A stretch of DNA of 64,000 nucleotides. Origin: Hofstenia miamia (Eukaryota > Xenacoelomorpha > Acoela). Of this stretch, positions 33,560 to 47,147 are shown one piece after another (positions within the stretch are counted from its first letter, which is position 1; every line of letters begins with the position of its first letter). The DNA lies in assembly GCA_004352715.1 (NCBI GenBank), contig SCFE01000008.1, positions 290,544 through 354,543 of the forward strand, in the 5' to 3' direction. The position numbers were made by a program, and so were the translations under genes. The notes beneath the pieces were generated by a model, which saw only the letters and a list, made by a program, of their open reading frames with translations, searched no databases and was not told the DNA's origin.

Positions 33560-34696
33560 TCTTCCTTTATTTTATAGTCTTCATTTGTACTAATTCATAT
33601 CCGAATAACATTGTTTAAGGATGGTAAAATTAAAGTTATTGCTAGATAAAGGATAAATTAAAGAAAGGTATTCTGGAGTTAGGGTGTCATTTTTTCAATG
33701 TGCTGGTATAATAGAGGATATGGCATTATATTTAGTGAAGCATAGTGGAACCTGATCATCATCTATAAAATATTCTCTTTTAGGATTATTTTGAATCTAG
33801 CATTGCATTTTTAGAAAGTTTACGATTTAATTCAATCGTATAGAATTTTTTGTTAATAATGCAGTAAAAATCTCATCATAAATGAGAATTATTTTATTGT
33901 TTTATAATAGTGATCAATGCAAAATATAAGCAAATTTTCTTAAGAATTAACACCAATAACTATTCAAATTTAAATGTTAATATAAATGTCTATTTATTAC
34001 TAGTATATATGATTTTTAAAATTTAAGTCCTTATAGCGACGTACGATATATACGATGAACAGGTTTATTCGTGAATTGTCGGTTGATGGGCAAACAAATT
34101 GATTAGAATCACAGCACGGTAAATTAAGGAAATCACGTTCTTTGATCTATCATTCATTTTTCACTAGGCAGGGGTAATTGGCGGGGCTTAGCTCAGGGCT
34201 GTGCTCCTAAATAATTAACTAGCGGGGGCTCTAAATTTGATCACTGTATTTTTCTGTCATATTTTGACAAAACCTAATTTCTCAACAAAGAAAATCCAGC
34301 TCCCGAACACAAATCTAAGTTTAGCAAGGAGGAGTGCTGGGTCGCCAATCGAATTTAACAAGGTGGGCGGGGCCCTCCTGAGCACCTCTTCGATTGCACT
34401 TTTGGCTTAGCCTCTTTATTAAGAAATTCACGGGGACAGTCACCTTGCTTTTCGACATTATTGACTAAGCAATTGTCGATAAGGTCTGGTAACCATTCAG
34501 GTCTTCATCACCCTCTTTCAGAAATATTTATTATTTATTTATCCCATTACATATAACTGATTAAATGTCTTAGAGCGTTGCCTTCCCCCTTCTGGTTTCT
34601 CTGCTTTCCTTTTGTTCACCTACCTAGCTATGACAAAGAAAAGCAAATATTTCTAAACTTTATTATCTCACTCATGTTTTAATTAATATATTATAT

Positions 34697-34700
<4 letters not shown>
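33560..34700. other. Region upstream of Rac with a GC-richer repeat block
   Basis: The first few hundred bases should hold the Rac promoter and leader, but no clear TATA box stands out. At about 34160-34440 a GC-richer block (GGCGGGGCTTAGC, GCGGGGGCTC, GGTGGGCGGGGCC) looks like a degraded repeat. No coding was found. Confidence 0.35.

Positions 34701-34733
<33 letters not shown>
34701..34733. repeat. (TA)n microsatellite
   Basis: Pure AT run. Confidence 0.95.
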
Positions 34734-34736
<3 letters not shown>

Positions 34737-34929
34737 CGTATATTCACATTGTGGAGAATATTAAAAAATTGTCCTTAAAAATGCATTAAACCAACTTAGT
34801 TTTTAATATCCTAATTGTTTATAAAACATTTTTTGATTTTAATAATGAAAATCAATTTTGAAAACATGACGCGAGAGGGATATTCCACCATGTCATCCTT
34901 GCGTACGCACTGTAATAAAACGGTGTTAT

Positions 34930-34938
34930 TTATATATA

Positions 34939-35008
<70 letters not shown>
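34930..35008. repeat. Long interrupted (TA)n microsatellite
   Basis: About 80 bases of AT repeat with TTTA interruptions. Confidence 0.95.
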
Positions 35009-35013
<5 letters not shown>

Positions 35014-36559
35014 AATCATACGATCATTATATGATTTATTTAAGGAAACATCATTACGTATCAGTCAAATCACAATGCCTCTGCTAGCTTAAAATATGAT
35101 TTTTAAAGAATAAACATAGTAATATCCTAAATCACTTACAATCTCACACACCCAGCCACTGTAAAAATGTTCACAACCTTTATAATTATATGATAATATC
35201 TGCCCTTTCCCAGGATTTCACCAATGTTACAAAATTATTTGAATGAACTTATTTGCAAATGTTTTTGTTTCCTGTTTCAAAACAATACATTAATTATTTG
35301 GACAAATATTGCCTACTTTACAGTTCTAGTATACTCGTAAAAATTGGTGAGGAAACCAAGCTATTTAAAAGTGCAATGCTATTTCTTTAAATATGATTGG
35401 GAGTAATCTTTTTTATGAAATTAATAGAATTTTTCAATAGGATGTATCTTCCACGCATCGTGCCCAATAACTACTTATATTTAAATTATTTGGAACATTA
35501 CGTTTACATAGGGAAAAAATTGCTTAATTTTTTAAGTGAATGACCATGCCATATTATTAGTTAATGTTAATATTTCTGCAGCAAAATTTCTATTGTAAAT
35601 TTGCAAACATACAATCCAAGGTCATATTCACATGGAAGAAATAACACAACTTTTTGTGCCGTTGCTAGCCTAGAAAAGATTGATGGTGCAATAAAATTGG
35701 CATTATAACAATAAAATGTAAGGCAAAAATCATTAAAATGGTTGAAATTGCGCTACACAAATGTTACATCTAGATTCTTGTACCAAATGTCATACTTCCA
35801 TCACGATGTGAAAAATATACAATATCGCAAAACTGATTATTATCAATAATTAGTATAATAATTCATATTAATTATTTCAAAATTATTGAAATATTATTCC
35901 TAATGAACTTAATTGGTAATTGCGTTTTAGGGTTTCAAATTTTCCTGACTACTATATTAAAGGAAAAATAATATAATTTTGTTATTGAAAAACAGTTCTA
36001 CAAAAATTTCTTCCAAGTTTATTGGGGTTGAACCATATTCTTTATCGAATGGTCGTTACTAACATCAAGATGTTAGAATTGATTGATATGACATTGATTG
36101 CTTCTCCCTCTTGATTGGATTGCTTAGAATTTTTTTAAAATAAAAAGATTCATTTTCTAGGCTTTCCTAAAAGTTACATGAAAACTTCATTAGCAAATGT
36201 CGCGTTTTCAAGTTGACAAACAAACTTCATACTTCTTTTCAAGTGATATATGACAGGTCTAGCTCTTCTTTTCCTTAATTTATTATATCGTCAGCATTTA
36301 TTGCTTAATACTATATCTTTATATAATAATGATGAACTACTCAATTTTAGTCAATTACAAATGTAACTGCTAGAGTTTACTTTTTTTTGGAATAGGATAA
36401 CATTTGATTATTTAATGGTGACTTTCCAATTATAATGTTGATAAGTGTAGACAAGATTCGAGATTCGATATCCGATATGGATCAAATTGAGACTCGACTC
36501 GATTTGGAGGTTAAAAACCTGACCCGAAACAAAATTATCCCTAGTTATATTGTTATATA
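35009..36559. other. AT-rich non-coding stretch
   Basis: No gene was recognised. From about 36450 there is a degraded repeat with GATTCGAGATTCGATATCCG and GACTCGACTCGATTT. Related GACTCGA-type motifs lie beyond the mariner element (to about 37310), so that element appears to have inserted into an older repeat. Confidence 0.4.
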
Positions 36560-37123
36560 GGGTTGTCAGATAAGTTTTTTCCAAACAAAGCAATATTGCT
36601 TATTCATACTGCATTTATTATACAAATTCAATGATAAGAATTTCTCGGGAACATGCATGTTTGTCATCTTGAAGGATAGCGCAGATTTGATCATCTAGCC
36701 CATCGGTAGATGGACGTCCACTCCTCATCTTTTCATCAATAGAGAAATCGCCATCAGAGAAGCGGCTCATCCATGTTCGACATGTTCTTTCCGAGACAAT
36801 ATTGTCACCTAAGGCTGAACACATTTCTTTTGCAGCATCTCTGGAGCTCAAACCTCGCTTCCAACAGTAGAAAATCAGTTTTCGGATGTCATTACGTTCA
36901 AGCTCCATCTTGATTTCAAATGCTCTATCTGCGAGTAATTGCTATTTCATTAAAAAAAATTCAAAACTGCATAGATATTTAGAATTAAAAGCATTCAAAA
37001 AGCTGCTATAACAAAATCTGCATCTATGTTTAGTCTGTTGCTATTTCAAATTTCAGTGTGAATGGTCCTATATTTCAAAAGATATAAAGGATTTTGTATG
37101 GGAAAAAACTTATCTGACAACCC
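36560..37123 (-). mobile_element. Internally deleted mariner-like element
   Basis: Perfect terminal inverted repeats, GGGTTGTCAGATAAGTTTTT at the left and its inverse at the right (ending ACTTATCTGACAACCC), bound 564 bp. TA dinucleotides flank both ends (36558-36559 and 37124-37125). It keeps the DNA-binding ORF but has lost the catalytic domain. Confidence 0.85.
36618..36908 (-). CDS. mariner-like DNA-binding domain ORF, catalytic domain lost
   Basis: The ORF is an uninterrupted 96 codons from ATG 36908. It encodes two helix-turn-helix-type segments of the mariner paired-like domain: RKLIFYCWKRGLSSRDAAKE, then ERTCRTWMSRFSDGDFSIDE, followed by the MRSGRPSTD linker. It ends shortly after the linker at DDKHACSREI plus seven residues. 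Full mariner transposases are about 345 residues, so this is only the end-binding part. In principle it could bind the inverted repeats of related copies. The lack of stops suggests a recent deletion or retained function; the first is simpler. Confidence 0.75.
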   Translation of the reverse strand: MELERNDIRKLIFYCWKRGLSSRDAAKEMCSALGDNIVSERTCRTWMSRFSDGDFSIDEKMRSGRPSTDGLDDQICAILQDDKHACSREILIIEFV

Positions 37124-37125
37124 TA

Positions 37126-38430
37126 TAAATAACAAAATTGTCTACACCAGAGAACGTAAGATTAAATAGAAAGAAACACGCAATGTAATATTCGAGATCA
37201 AATTAACACAACTCAAGTTGACTCTACCAGACTCGAAAATTGTAAATGCATATATTTAGAGTCAAGTCGCGTCGGGTACTCGACTCAACTAAGCCCGACT
37301 CGAAATTCCTGTTTAGATTGAGGCCCATTGCTTTCTAAAGTGCCTCTTTGCCGCAGCAGGATGAATTTTATTGATTTATTTTTGGGGTAGAATGCAAACC
37401 CTTTGCAACCCCGTGGCTACTGTACAAGTAAACTCCTTAACATTAGAAGGACGAGAGCCGTGGTTTTTTTTGCTATTGTAATTGTGAAAGTCCTTAATCG
37501 TTTAGCATGATTTATTTTAGTTTCAGATTTCTTTGCTTTGCAACTCTAATTTTAATGACTTTAACCATCATTTTGAAGGCGAGACGCAGTCTATTGATAT
37601 ACACAATGAGACGCTTGTGTTTTGACAATAAATAACAACAGCAAGATATCTGCATCATGATAAATTTGCACATTTACCTGATATATTGCAAAGAACTGTT
37701 TTTAATTCGAGCGTACATGTCATTATTGGTGAGCAGCTCCAATATCAAATAATGTTACCTCATAATACAACAGCCTACATGAGCCCATTATGCAAGAAAT
37801 TGAGATTGTGGTCATGCCCAGGATGCAAAGGAATTGTCCTCATATGAAAAGCATCTTACCAATAATATATGTTACTGTGCACGCATGTGATTTTTGGAAA
37901 ACATATACATTGTTTTTGTTCACATTTGCCAATAATTAGCAACACTGCTATAAAATCAAGCCGCTTGATTTGAAATTGCTTATAGAATTTAGATAACAGA
38001 CGTCAAAATGAGTGTTCTCGTTCTTTAAGACTAAATTTTCTGGTATTTCTAGTGCTAAAGCCTGAGATAATTATATTATATGTTTTAAATTTACGAAAAG
38101 CTGAGATGTCTATTATCTAAACAACGTATTTCAACCATTCAAGAGTTACCTGTATGCGTGGCTGAACGTTTACTCTCTCTACACAAACACAACTGGCACA
38201 AACGCTACGACGCTTAGTCAAACACGTTAGAACGGTGTGCCACATTAAATGATGGCCAAAATCAATGTTTTAATACAATATATAAGTAACAAGCTGAATG
38301 AGGAAATTAGAATTTTTCTTCTATATGCACTAAATGGACACTGTCTACAAGCATGATTAAAATATTTTTGGTTTATGTCCTAAAAATGTAGACTATATGT
38401 AGTGGTTTCATAGGTTGCACATTTGCAATT

Positions 38431-38431
<1 letters not shown>
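37126..38431. other. Non-coding stretch with repeat end and weak coding traces
   Basis: Near 37400-37425 the motif AACCCCGTGGCTACTG resembles the GTGGCTACGGG end of the element at 12649. At about 37670-37835 one + strand frame is open (LPDILQRTVFNSSVHVIIGE onward) but no family was assigned. No full gene was seen. Confidence 0.35.

Positions 38432-38471
<40 letters not shown>
38432..38471. repeat. (TA)n microsatellite
   Basis: Pure AT run. Confidence 0.95.
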
Positions 38472-38475
<4 letters not shown>

Positions 38476-39607
38476 TTTTGCATAAAATTTTTTTAAACAA
38501 TTATTTGAATATTATAAAAAAGAATAAGAGAAACAAGTAGAGCATTTTGATTGAAACATTCGTACAAGCAGTTTTTACATATTGTCAATTGTTGACATAC
38601 AATGACCAAATTTATGATATATGATAAACTGACCAGGAAATTACTAGTTGAAATTCATTATAATGTGTAAATTTCTTCTAAATGACCATTTTCTAAAATT
38701 TCATAATGCTAAAAGTGTGTTTTATAAATTTTCGCGTTTTAGAAAGACCCGTATTAATGCGTCTCAGATATTTTCGTTAGCGAAAACTACTTTTTTCTAG
38801 ATAGACACGGTTATTTTTTTTAAATCTGCAGGTGAGGTAATTGTATGATTTCTTTTGTTGCTGCTATTGGAATGGATTCGGTAGAGTTTTTGAAAATGTG
38901 CAAGTGTAAGTTGGATTGGGTATGAAACAGAGTTGGAACTTGGTCTGCGGGACACCAAGTTTTTGGTGGATAAGCCGGGCCAACTTTTTTCTTAAGGTCT
39001 TCTGGGTTATATTTTTATAAACAAATGATTGACATAACTACACAAAGAGGCTCATCAAAATAAAATCAGTCTTATTATTTCGTAATCATTGAATTACACA
39101 AATGGCATGTGTGTCTTAAATTGTTTTAATGATCAGAAGTTTTTTATGTGGACTTTCATTTGTTTCTGTAAAGAGACCCTCAGATTTTACCAGTTATCTT
39201 TCGAAATCAAATCCCAATATTTAGGCAATGTATTCGCAAATCCGAATTGAAATTCGATTTAAAGTATAAATTGGTTTACGTAATAACTTACATAACGAAA
39301 ACATCTGTTGTTAACAGTTACTGTTAAAAAACGTATTTGAAACTTAAAACATATTTAGTCTAAAATTAAAGAATTCAACTGAGAAATGTAATTTGTGTTT
39401 TGCGCAAAGCCTTAGCTCTTGAAACTATTTTTATTTAAACAATTTCATTAGCCCACGATAATTTTCTAGATTTCTACTGTACTGAACCAAGATTCGAATT
39501 AAAAAATAGATTCGAAATCGGATTTGATTTATGAGTTCCTATTTTATAATTGGAAAATATTCAATTCATATTATGTCTTTAAAATGCTACTTAAATCTAA
39601 GTCAAAT
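38472..39607. other. AT-rich non-coding stretch
   Basis: Nothing recognised. Confidence 0.4.
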
Positions 39608-39811
39608 CATGAACTTCTATAACACTAACTGGACTGGAACAAATGACTAAATAACAGCAACATTTGGCCGATGTCATTGAATTATTTATTAATTCCGCTC
39701 TTTTATGAGTGAATTGATGAGCGGAATTAATAAATGACTGAGTGAAATCGGCCAAATGTTGCTGTTATTTATTCATTTGTTCCAGTCCAGTTAGTTTTAT
39801 AGAAGTTCATG
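39608..39811. mobile_element. Fold-back (hairpin) element with target duplication
   Basis: Two arms of about 92 bases are inverted copies of each other with only a few mismatches (left arm CATGAACTTCTATAACACTA onward, right arm ending TATAGAAGTTCATG). They flank a short loop near 39701-39719. GTCAAAT directly precedes the left arm and directly follows the right arm, a likely 7-base target duplication. There is no coding capacity. A transcript would form a nearly perfect long hairpin. Confidence 0.8.
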
Positions 39812-42800
39812 GTCAAATATTTTGCCAGAAAAGAATGAGGTTAAATTATTAAATTTCATAAATATTTGTAATTAAAAGAGAATCTTTCACAAACTTTCAT
39901 CTTAAAATGTTGATTTCAATTTACTTAAATTTTTACTTCATAAAAAGTATTTTAATAGTTTTCATTTCACATTGTAAATTATGGACGATATTAGAATCAT
40001 ATCTTTATAATGGAAGGTGAACATTCGAATGTCAGTGATATCAGCGTGATGTTTTGTTCATATCAATGTCCTTACAAGTATACTTTTAGAAAATTGCAAG
40101 CAACGTTATAAATTTTAAGAGAGGGTCACTGAGTCATTTATTTTGCATTTTTACCCGGTATCGCTGGATCATCGGATCAAAACTTATGCAAGTTGCATTG
40201 GTCCATTTTGGAGCCTGTTGCAACTTGTAGTAGAACTATGAAAAATGTGAGACGTCTGTGGGTTGACGTACACTTCTATCACAAGAGTTAAATTCTATAT
40301 ATGCTTCATCTGTGCATTTCTAATAAGGATTATGGATAATGGGGCAATATATAAATTTTGTAGCCTCATGGGGTATTTTAATAAATTTGTGAATGGGATA
40401 CTTCAAACTGAATTAATTTTAGTTTTTTGCTAAGCTCTATTAAATTGATAGTTTGTCATTTTATATATTTATTTGTTGAACTAAACAATAGCTTTAATAT
40501 TAGAGATTTTTTTGTAATTTTGGTAAATAGTTGCTTAATGAATTGCTGCGGATCTGTACGAATTCAGAGGGTTAGGTTGCACAAGAAGATAGCATTGTAT
40601 ATAAATGCAATGCCAACTCATTGCTGCGAGTTTTGTGTTCTGACATCTAGCCAAGAAAGACTAAAATCTAATAAAAAAGGAAAGAAGAAATATATGATAT
40701 CATTTTCTATGGGGTGTGGTAAGGGATGGCATTTGATCGGATCTCGGATCCGATCTACATTTTGAGAAAATTTCGGATCTTTTTCGGATCAGAAATTTTT
40801 AAAAATTGTGTATGTTGTAAATTCATTATACACATTTTTACATTGAATGCCACTTTAAGTGTGTTCATAATCTCAATCTAAATGAAATTCTTTTAATTAA
40901 ATTTCATTGTTCATTCAACATGTTCTCCGTTATTCTTTCCCAACAACTTATATAAAGTTGAATTTGGACATAATAACATTAATAGGGCGCTAATATCATA
41001 AGAAAGTCAACTATTTAAACTATAAAATATATTATGATTATAGTTGATGACAATTTTAGGAATTAGATTACTACAAAGCTTACAAATAGGCAAAGAAATG
41101 AATTTGGTGGAGTTTTCGCAGACCAATTTCCACTCATAATGAAAGTAACGCCAATCATGAACGGATTTGCTTCTTGTGGGTTCACAATTACAGATAAAAG
41201 AAAAGCCATCTATTTCAAAGATAAATGGAAATTGGCCGAAAATTGAAGTCCATGCTCAGCCGAAATCCGGTTGGGCCCATTATATCATAGCCATTTTAGG
41301 CCCGTTTTATGATAGTTGACAAAAACATTTCTTGAATTTGTTTACTTGCTTGACAAAAATTGACTATATTAGATTGTATTACTAGAAGAGCATTTGATGC
41401 TATTTCAATAGTATTTCACAAATTAACATTGATTTTTCATAGATTGCTTTTAAGTTATACACGATTCACTACATTTGAGTTGTTTCCCATGCAATATTGC
41501 TTTATATCGTTCCGTGCCTATTTTTACACAAAATTTTGTGCCGTTGCCGTGCTAGTGCCCACATTAAATTACGTATAAAATATTCTTGTTATTTTGATTT
41601 TCTAATGAATTTGCATATTGAAATCATCGAACGTTTTGTTTCTTGAACAATTTGTTAAACTATTGAAAAAAGTTTTCTCCCAAAGCATTTCATTCGTAGA
41701 GGTTCAATCTAAGATGCCTTTTACATTTAAAGAAAAATTTATAGATTTTCGTGACATGCGCGTGCCCTACTGTGTTTTTTCGTACTGTGCTCTTGCCGAA
41801 AAATCAAGGCACGGTTCCAACACTGCGTAAATCATTCAATATTTTCAGTACCGCAGTCCAAGCCCGACCCTGTCCTCCACCGCAGTATACCGTATATGTC
41901 CATTTTCTGATCTCAAGACAATGTTGAAACACTTAAAGTTTTCTATTCGCATCTGAAAAAAACATAGATATATTTTAAGTCCATCCCAGGTTGAAAAATA
42001 ATACTAATTTTACTATTTTTAGCCGTACACTATAAAAAACTTATTAAACTTACTAAGTCAAGAATTCTACAATCCTAAGAATATTTCTTATTAAGTTTAC
42101 TAAGTATCACTTTAAATAATAATCTTAGCAATTTTAAGACTGTTTGTTATTAAGATTAGTACGTCTAACTATAGTACTTAATAAAAATAATATAGCAACA
42201 TTTTCATGAAAAACAACTCAAAATTTGTGATAAAATGTGGTCTCTATTTCTGATTTCCTAACATAAATATATCTACAATAGCTAAAAACTGATCTTAATA
42301 AATTTAATATATTGAAATTAACTGTAACCTTTATAACTGCTGTGCGCCATCTATTGAAGCAAAATAGAAGAAATGGCATGCTTATGAGATTCACAAAAAC
42401 ATTAGATAGATTCTGATAATAATAATCATGGTTTTTCTTAAGGTAACATTCAAAAATTTTTGACAAGAATGTTGTAGTATGTTATGATTTAAGAAGTCAT
42501 ATACATAATTTATTTTCGAGAAAAAAATGAAACTTGCATTTATGTTGTTTTTGACAATTATAAATGTATCAAAAGCTTATTTAGGTTCCTAATATAAATT
42601 TTTTATACCATACTACATTTGTATACAATAAAAATGTGATAGATTAAAATTGACACGCAGACATTTTGAATAAAAGTTACATCAATTGCAGTTTGTATAA
42701 TGTTTTGCTATATTCCCGCAATTACGAAATTCTAATTGCATTGAAATATTTCTGCAGATATCATGCATTGCAGCGTTATCTGATGCTAACTTTTAGAAAC

Positions 42801-42940
42801 ATGAACAAAAGTAGAAAAATATATATTTCATTAACTAGCAGATTACATAATACAATTTGGAGACGCTTCTATAACATAGAATCTAAATGAGAAACTTTAC
42901 TTAAGTCATTACTTGCTAAGTTCGATGTGTTGAAGAGCTG
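39812..42940. other. Mostly non-coding stretch
   Basis: No gene was recognised with confidence. A + strand ORF at 40427-40765 has an unusual Cys- and Lys-containing stretch but no family signal. At about 40722-40775 there is a GATCGGATCTCGGATCCGATC-type cluster that may be the end of a repeat. Confidence 0.35.
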
Positions 42941-42992
42941 CAGAGACACCGGAAGCAAATCAACATTGAGGGGGCAAAACTTCCTTAGCTCA
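42941..42992 (+). repeat. hAT-type terminal sequence, solo end
   Basis: The sequence CAGAGACACCGGAAGCAAAT, then CAACATTGAGGGGGCAAAAC, is closely similar to the inverse of the right end of the hAT element at 58388-60056. The partner end was not found nearby. Confidence 0.55.
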
Positions 42993-43898
42993 AGTGTCAA
43001 TAATTTTTTTTAATTTTTTAAATTTAGGCAAGCTAAATTAAAATTTCTTACACTATTTACAAAATACATACTGTAATTATCTTTATCTTAATTGCATGAA
43101 TATATTAATATTTCAATAAACTAAAAGTCAATCTAACCATTTTTATAATCTAAGAAATGAAAAGGACTTCTCTCTCTCAAAAATCGAGAAAGAACTTCTG
43201 CCTAGAGAAATAATAATATTATAGACACTTTCTACTTAAACCCTTAAAATCGTAGAAGAATCTAGTAATTAAGAAGATGAAGTTCTTCACCCAGCAAATA
43301 TTGCTCAAATAGTCTATTTAGTCACAGTATTCACAAAAACGCAGAACGTTTCATAATAACATGCCTACAAAAATATCATGAAACATTGTTTTTTTTGTTT
43401 TTTTTGTTTGTGGAAGAAAGTAACGCCAGTAACACAAATGAAATTTCAATAAAACGCGTTAATTAAAAGAATCATTCTGTGGCCATAACATAAGGAATTT
43501 GGAAATAGTTTCATTGGAGCATGGCTAACCAATATTTAGAAACGTTTTAAAAACATTCAGTCTAATGAAAATTTTTTTGATTTATTTACCTTTGCCACAA
43601 TATTGTGAAAATGTGGAGCCTATATTGTAAATGAATAAATACTTGGGTTTATAATAGTGAGGAAAAGTACACATTCAATAGCCTTGTTTATATAGGCAGT
43701 GAAAACTAAATAAGAACTTTGAAGCTGTCTGTAATTGCCATGCTGAAGTTGTTTAAATAATATTGTTCGACTGGAGGGAATTGATAGTGAGCCCAACCGT
43801 TACTGTCTGTAGTCTGTCTGCTTCTGTCCTTTAAAACGGTAATCCCATTGGCTAAAATTTATCTGTAATCCGATCGGCTAATAGCCATTGGCCATTAG
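42993..43898. other. Non-coding stretch
   Basis: Nothing recognised. Confidence 0.4.

Positions 43899-43928
<30 letters not shown>
43899..43928. repeat. (TA)n microsatellite
   Basis: Pure AT run. Confidence 0.95.
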
Positions 43929-43930
<2 letters not shown>

Positions 43931-46167
43931 ATATTTTTATATATTTTGCTGCTTAGATGTATTTAAAAAATCAAAAGTTAATTGGATATTGACGGTGCAA
44001 ATGACGGCAATAACCTGTTTCTAATCCATGCTACCTAGCAAGTTCTAATTTACTATTCGTCACACCTTGTCATGTCTGAACTTATACTGTTTCTGCGCCA
44101 ACTTTTCACACTCTTTTATATGATGATCAACTGTCTCCAACACTTTCTTTAATAGCCTGCATTTGTCATTCACCTCAGTTCTACTGTGTATGTGTTTCTT
44201 TACTCAAAAACAAAAGATGTTCATGGACAACTCGAATGAAGAACAACAGTGGATTTTGCAAACATAATTTTCAATTGTTGATCTTTCTAAGCACGTAATA
44301 CGCAGAGAATATTATTTATTTATTGTTAGAATACTACATTATATTCGTATCCATTTCGAATTGAAAACTAAAATTCTTTTAAAAATTCAGATCGGATCCT
44401 AAAATGTTGGATCCAATTCCATCACTTGCGTGGTGTAAACCAAATAGCTAGTGGACTCTCAGTATCAAAAAATTTACTTCTGCAGACAAGAGAAACATAG
44501 TGTTACATTCTATAAAAGTATGCGTGGGAATGAGAACCATAAACCATATTTATTGGGACATATGTGAATTTTAGATACTAAAATGACGTTGATACTTTTA
44601 CTCATAACGATTGCCAAATTATAGTTAGTTCATGGGACCATGATACCAGAAAACCTAATGAGAATTTTCACCAATAAAAATCAGGTCTTGCGTACACTTT
44701 TTGTATATAAAAAATTGAAAGTTGCATTTCTAAGAATATTGACTCTTAAACAGAAGTGTTTGTTAAATTGTCTGCAACTACTTAAATGACATTGTAATCT
44801 AGCTCCATGAATATGTGCAATGAAAAATTTAATGAATTTATGCACAATGTGCATAAATATTCATTAAATTTTTGCTTATAGAAAATGGGAGTACATTTAA
44901 ACTAATAAATTTCCATGAATTTTCCATGTTTTTGTCAATTAATAAATATAGGCTAAACTGTAATTTTAATTACTTTTAGATGCCCAGTTTCAAAATATTT
45001 TCCAAGAAATCTATGAGCTATAATCGAATGCTATAATATTAGTTGCACTAGGAAAAGAGTCAAAACCAATCTGTTCTTAAATTGTTTATATAAACTAATT
45101 TTCAAAAATATTTTTATAATTAGAAAATTACAAAACGATTATATAATTTTTTAAGATACTTGCAATATAATCTACTGTCTCAAAATCTAATAGTTCACCT
45201 TATATGTAGTAGCCAAATCTCCAAAAATCCTAACTACTGTACTTAATAATTCACAATTTTGTTAACATTGAACACTGCATTGCTCTCGCATACCTCCGTT
45301 AGGAATATATTGATATGATGCATGAGTGCAGAATAGTTTGGCAATAATTTCTTGTAGTGCATAAAACCAGCAATCTCTAAATGCTATTAAGTGGAATTCT
45401 AAATGCGCCTAACAAATTAGTGTTTTAAGCTGCAGTCTAAATTACCTATAACAGAGAATTATTGAATATACTAAAAAAATTAATATTAAATGAAAACAGT
45501 CACATATAATGAATGATTTTCAAGAGCTGTTATTATTATCTCAAATTTAATTTATTGATCTCTTTAACGGTTAATCGTCTGAAGAAAAAATACTAGGTAA
45601 TAGTCTTTTTTACTCCAGTTTGACGAGCATAATTCAAGAGCCATTTAGGTGAATTTAATTCAAATTTTTTCCACATTTGAAATTGAAGTCAATAATGAGT
45701 GACTTTGTGTCCATCCCTACACCTTAGGTGGTATTATTTTGGTACCTTCACCAAGGAAGCACTATTTTTATCTCTGTTTGTTTTACTGTTTTGATATATG
45801 TCAGCACGATTTCTCAAAACGCAATAAATGGATTTTTAAAAATATAAATCTTAAAATATATATTGGTGTAACTCAGATTCATTTAACTTTTCAGACTGAT
45901 GCTGATTTCCGTCTGGGGGCTAGAGCTAAACTTTATGGACTTGTAGCAGCCAAAATCCAGTCAAAGGGGCGTATATCAGGGCATAGAATGATTTTTACAA
46001 GCGAGAAAAATCTATATCAAATTCATCGATTTACCCAAAAGTATTTTTGTGGATTACACCATATGTGACATTGTGTACACCCATATATCTTAATTTGTTA
46101 TTAAATATACCTAATAAATTTTCATTTTGGTTAGTACAATGACTAAAAATAAGACAACTGCCAAATT
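43929..46167. other. Mostly non-coding stretch
   Basis: No gene was recognised. A + strand ORF at 45739-46068 has no family signal. At about 44391-44440 a GATCGGATCC-type sequence resembles, in inverse, the one at about 40730. Confidence 0.35.
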
Positions 46168-46464
46168 CTACTTATCACAACGGCTGCTGCATTTTGTAGG
46201 CCCTATTATGTTTCCATGGACATTGTATCCAAAATTATTGCATGTATTGCACCTTACAGATATCTTTTGCCACGTACGTGCTCGAAGACATGCTGCACAG
46301 CGACCCCTTTTGCTTTGCATATCTGATTCACTTTTTTCTTTTGATATACCTACATGGTTCACAGCATACAAAATCCAAATTCTTAATCCAAGTAACAAAA
46401 ACCGTGATTGTATAGAAGGCACACACAGTCTTGTAATCCAGCCAAGGCTAAAAATTTGAAACAA
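46168..46464 (-). pseudogene. piggyBac-like transposase C-terminal zinc-binding fragment
   Basis: The - strand reads KRGRCAACLRARTWQKISVR, then CNTCNNFGYNVHGNI and a later CSSRC. The C-x2-C ... C-x2-C ... C arrangement after a basic stretch matches the C-terminal Cys-rich domain of piggyBac-type transposases. No catalytic part was identified next to it, so it is a fragment. Confidence 0.55.
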
Positions 46465-47147
46465 TGTAATACATTAACGTATAAACATCATCTCTAAAAT
46501 GTGAATATATGAAAAAATTCGACAAATTTTAGCAAATCTAATGGTGTAGTTGTGAGTGTAAATAAAAGTATACGTTCCTGTTGACGTGTTTACTTTCCTT
46601 GTCGTAGTGCTTCTGAAGAGTCTTCATTATCAAAATCATTATCCTGATCAAGAAAAAGATTAAGGGTTTTACTGCAAATTTATAGAAATGGCTCTAGCTC
46701 CTGGACAGAAATTAGGATCAGTTTGAAAATTTAAGTTCATCTAATGTGCATCAATTTATATTTAAAAATTACTTAATTACTTTTTAAGAAATCTCGCTTA
46801 CAAACAGAAAAACGGACAGTCAGACAAGCAGAGTCGAAATAAGCGCCCCCTTGGGGAATGCAATAAATATAAATACCAAATAACATATAGGAATGTCCAT
46901 AATTTCACCCATTGTTGATTTCAATTTGAAATCTGCGAAAAAATTAAGCTTAAAGCACCTAAATGGCATTTGCATTATGTTTGTCAGACTGGGGTAAAAA
47001 ATAAGCCCCAACAACGTTCACCTAACATATACCAATATCCATGCACATTTATAATATTTAAAGCAGTGAATTTCAGAAATTGCTTTAGACATAATTTCAG
47101 GAATAATCACAAAATTTTAACTGTTTAACTCATCTCACTATAAAATT

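Noticed and set aside
40427-40765. 112-codon + strand ORF as a gene
   Set aside because: It does not start with a convincing ATG context, has no recognisable domain and runs into a repeat-like GGATC cluster.
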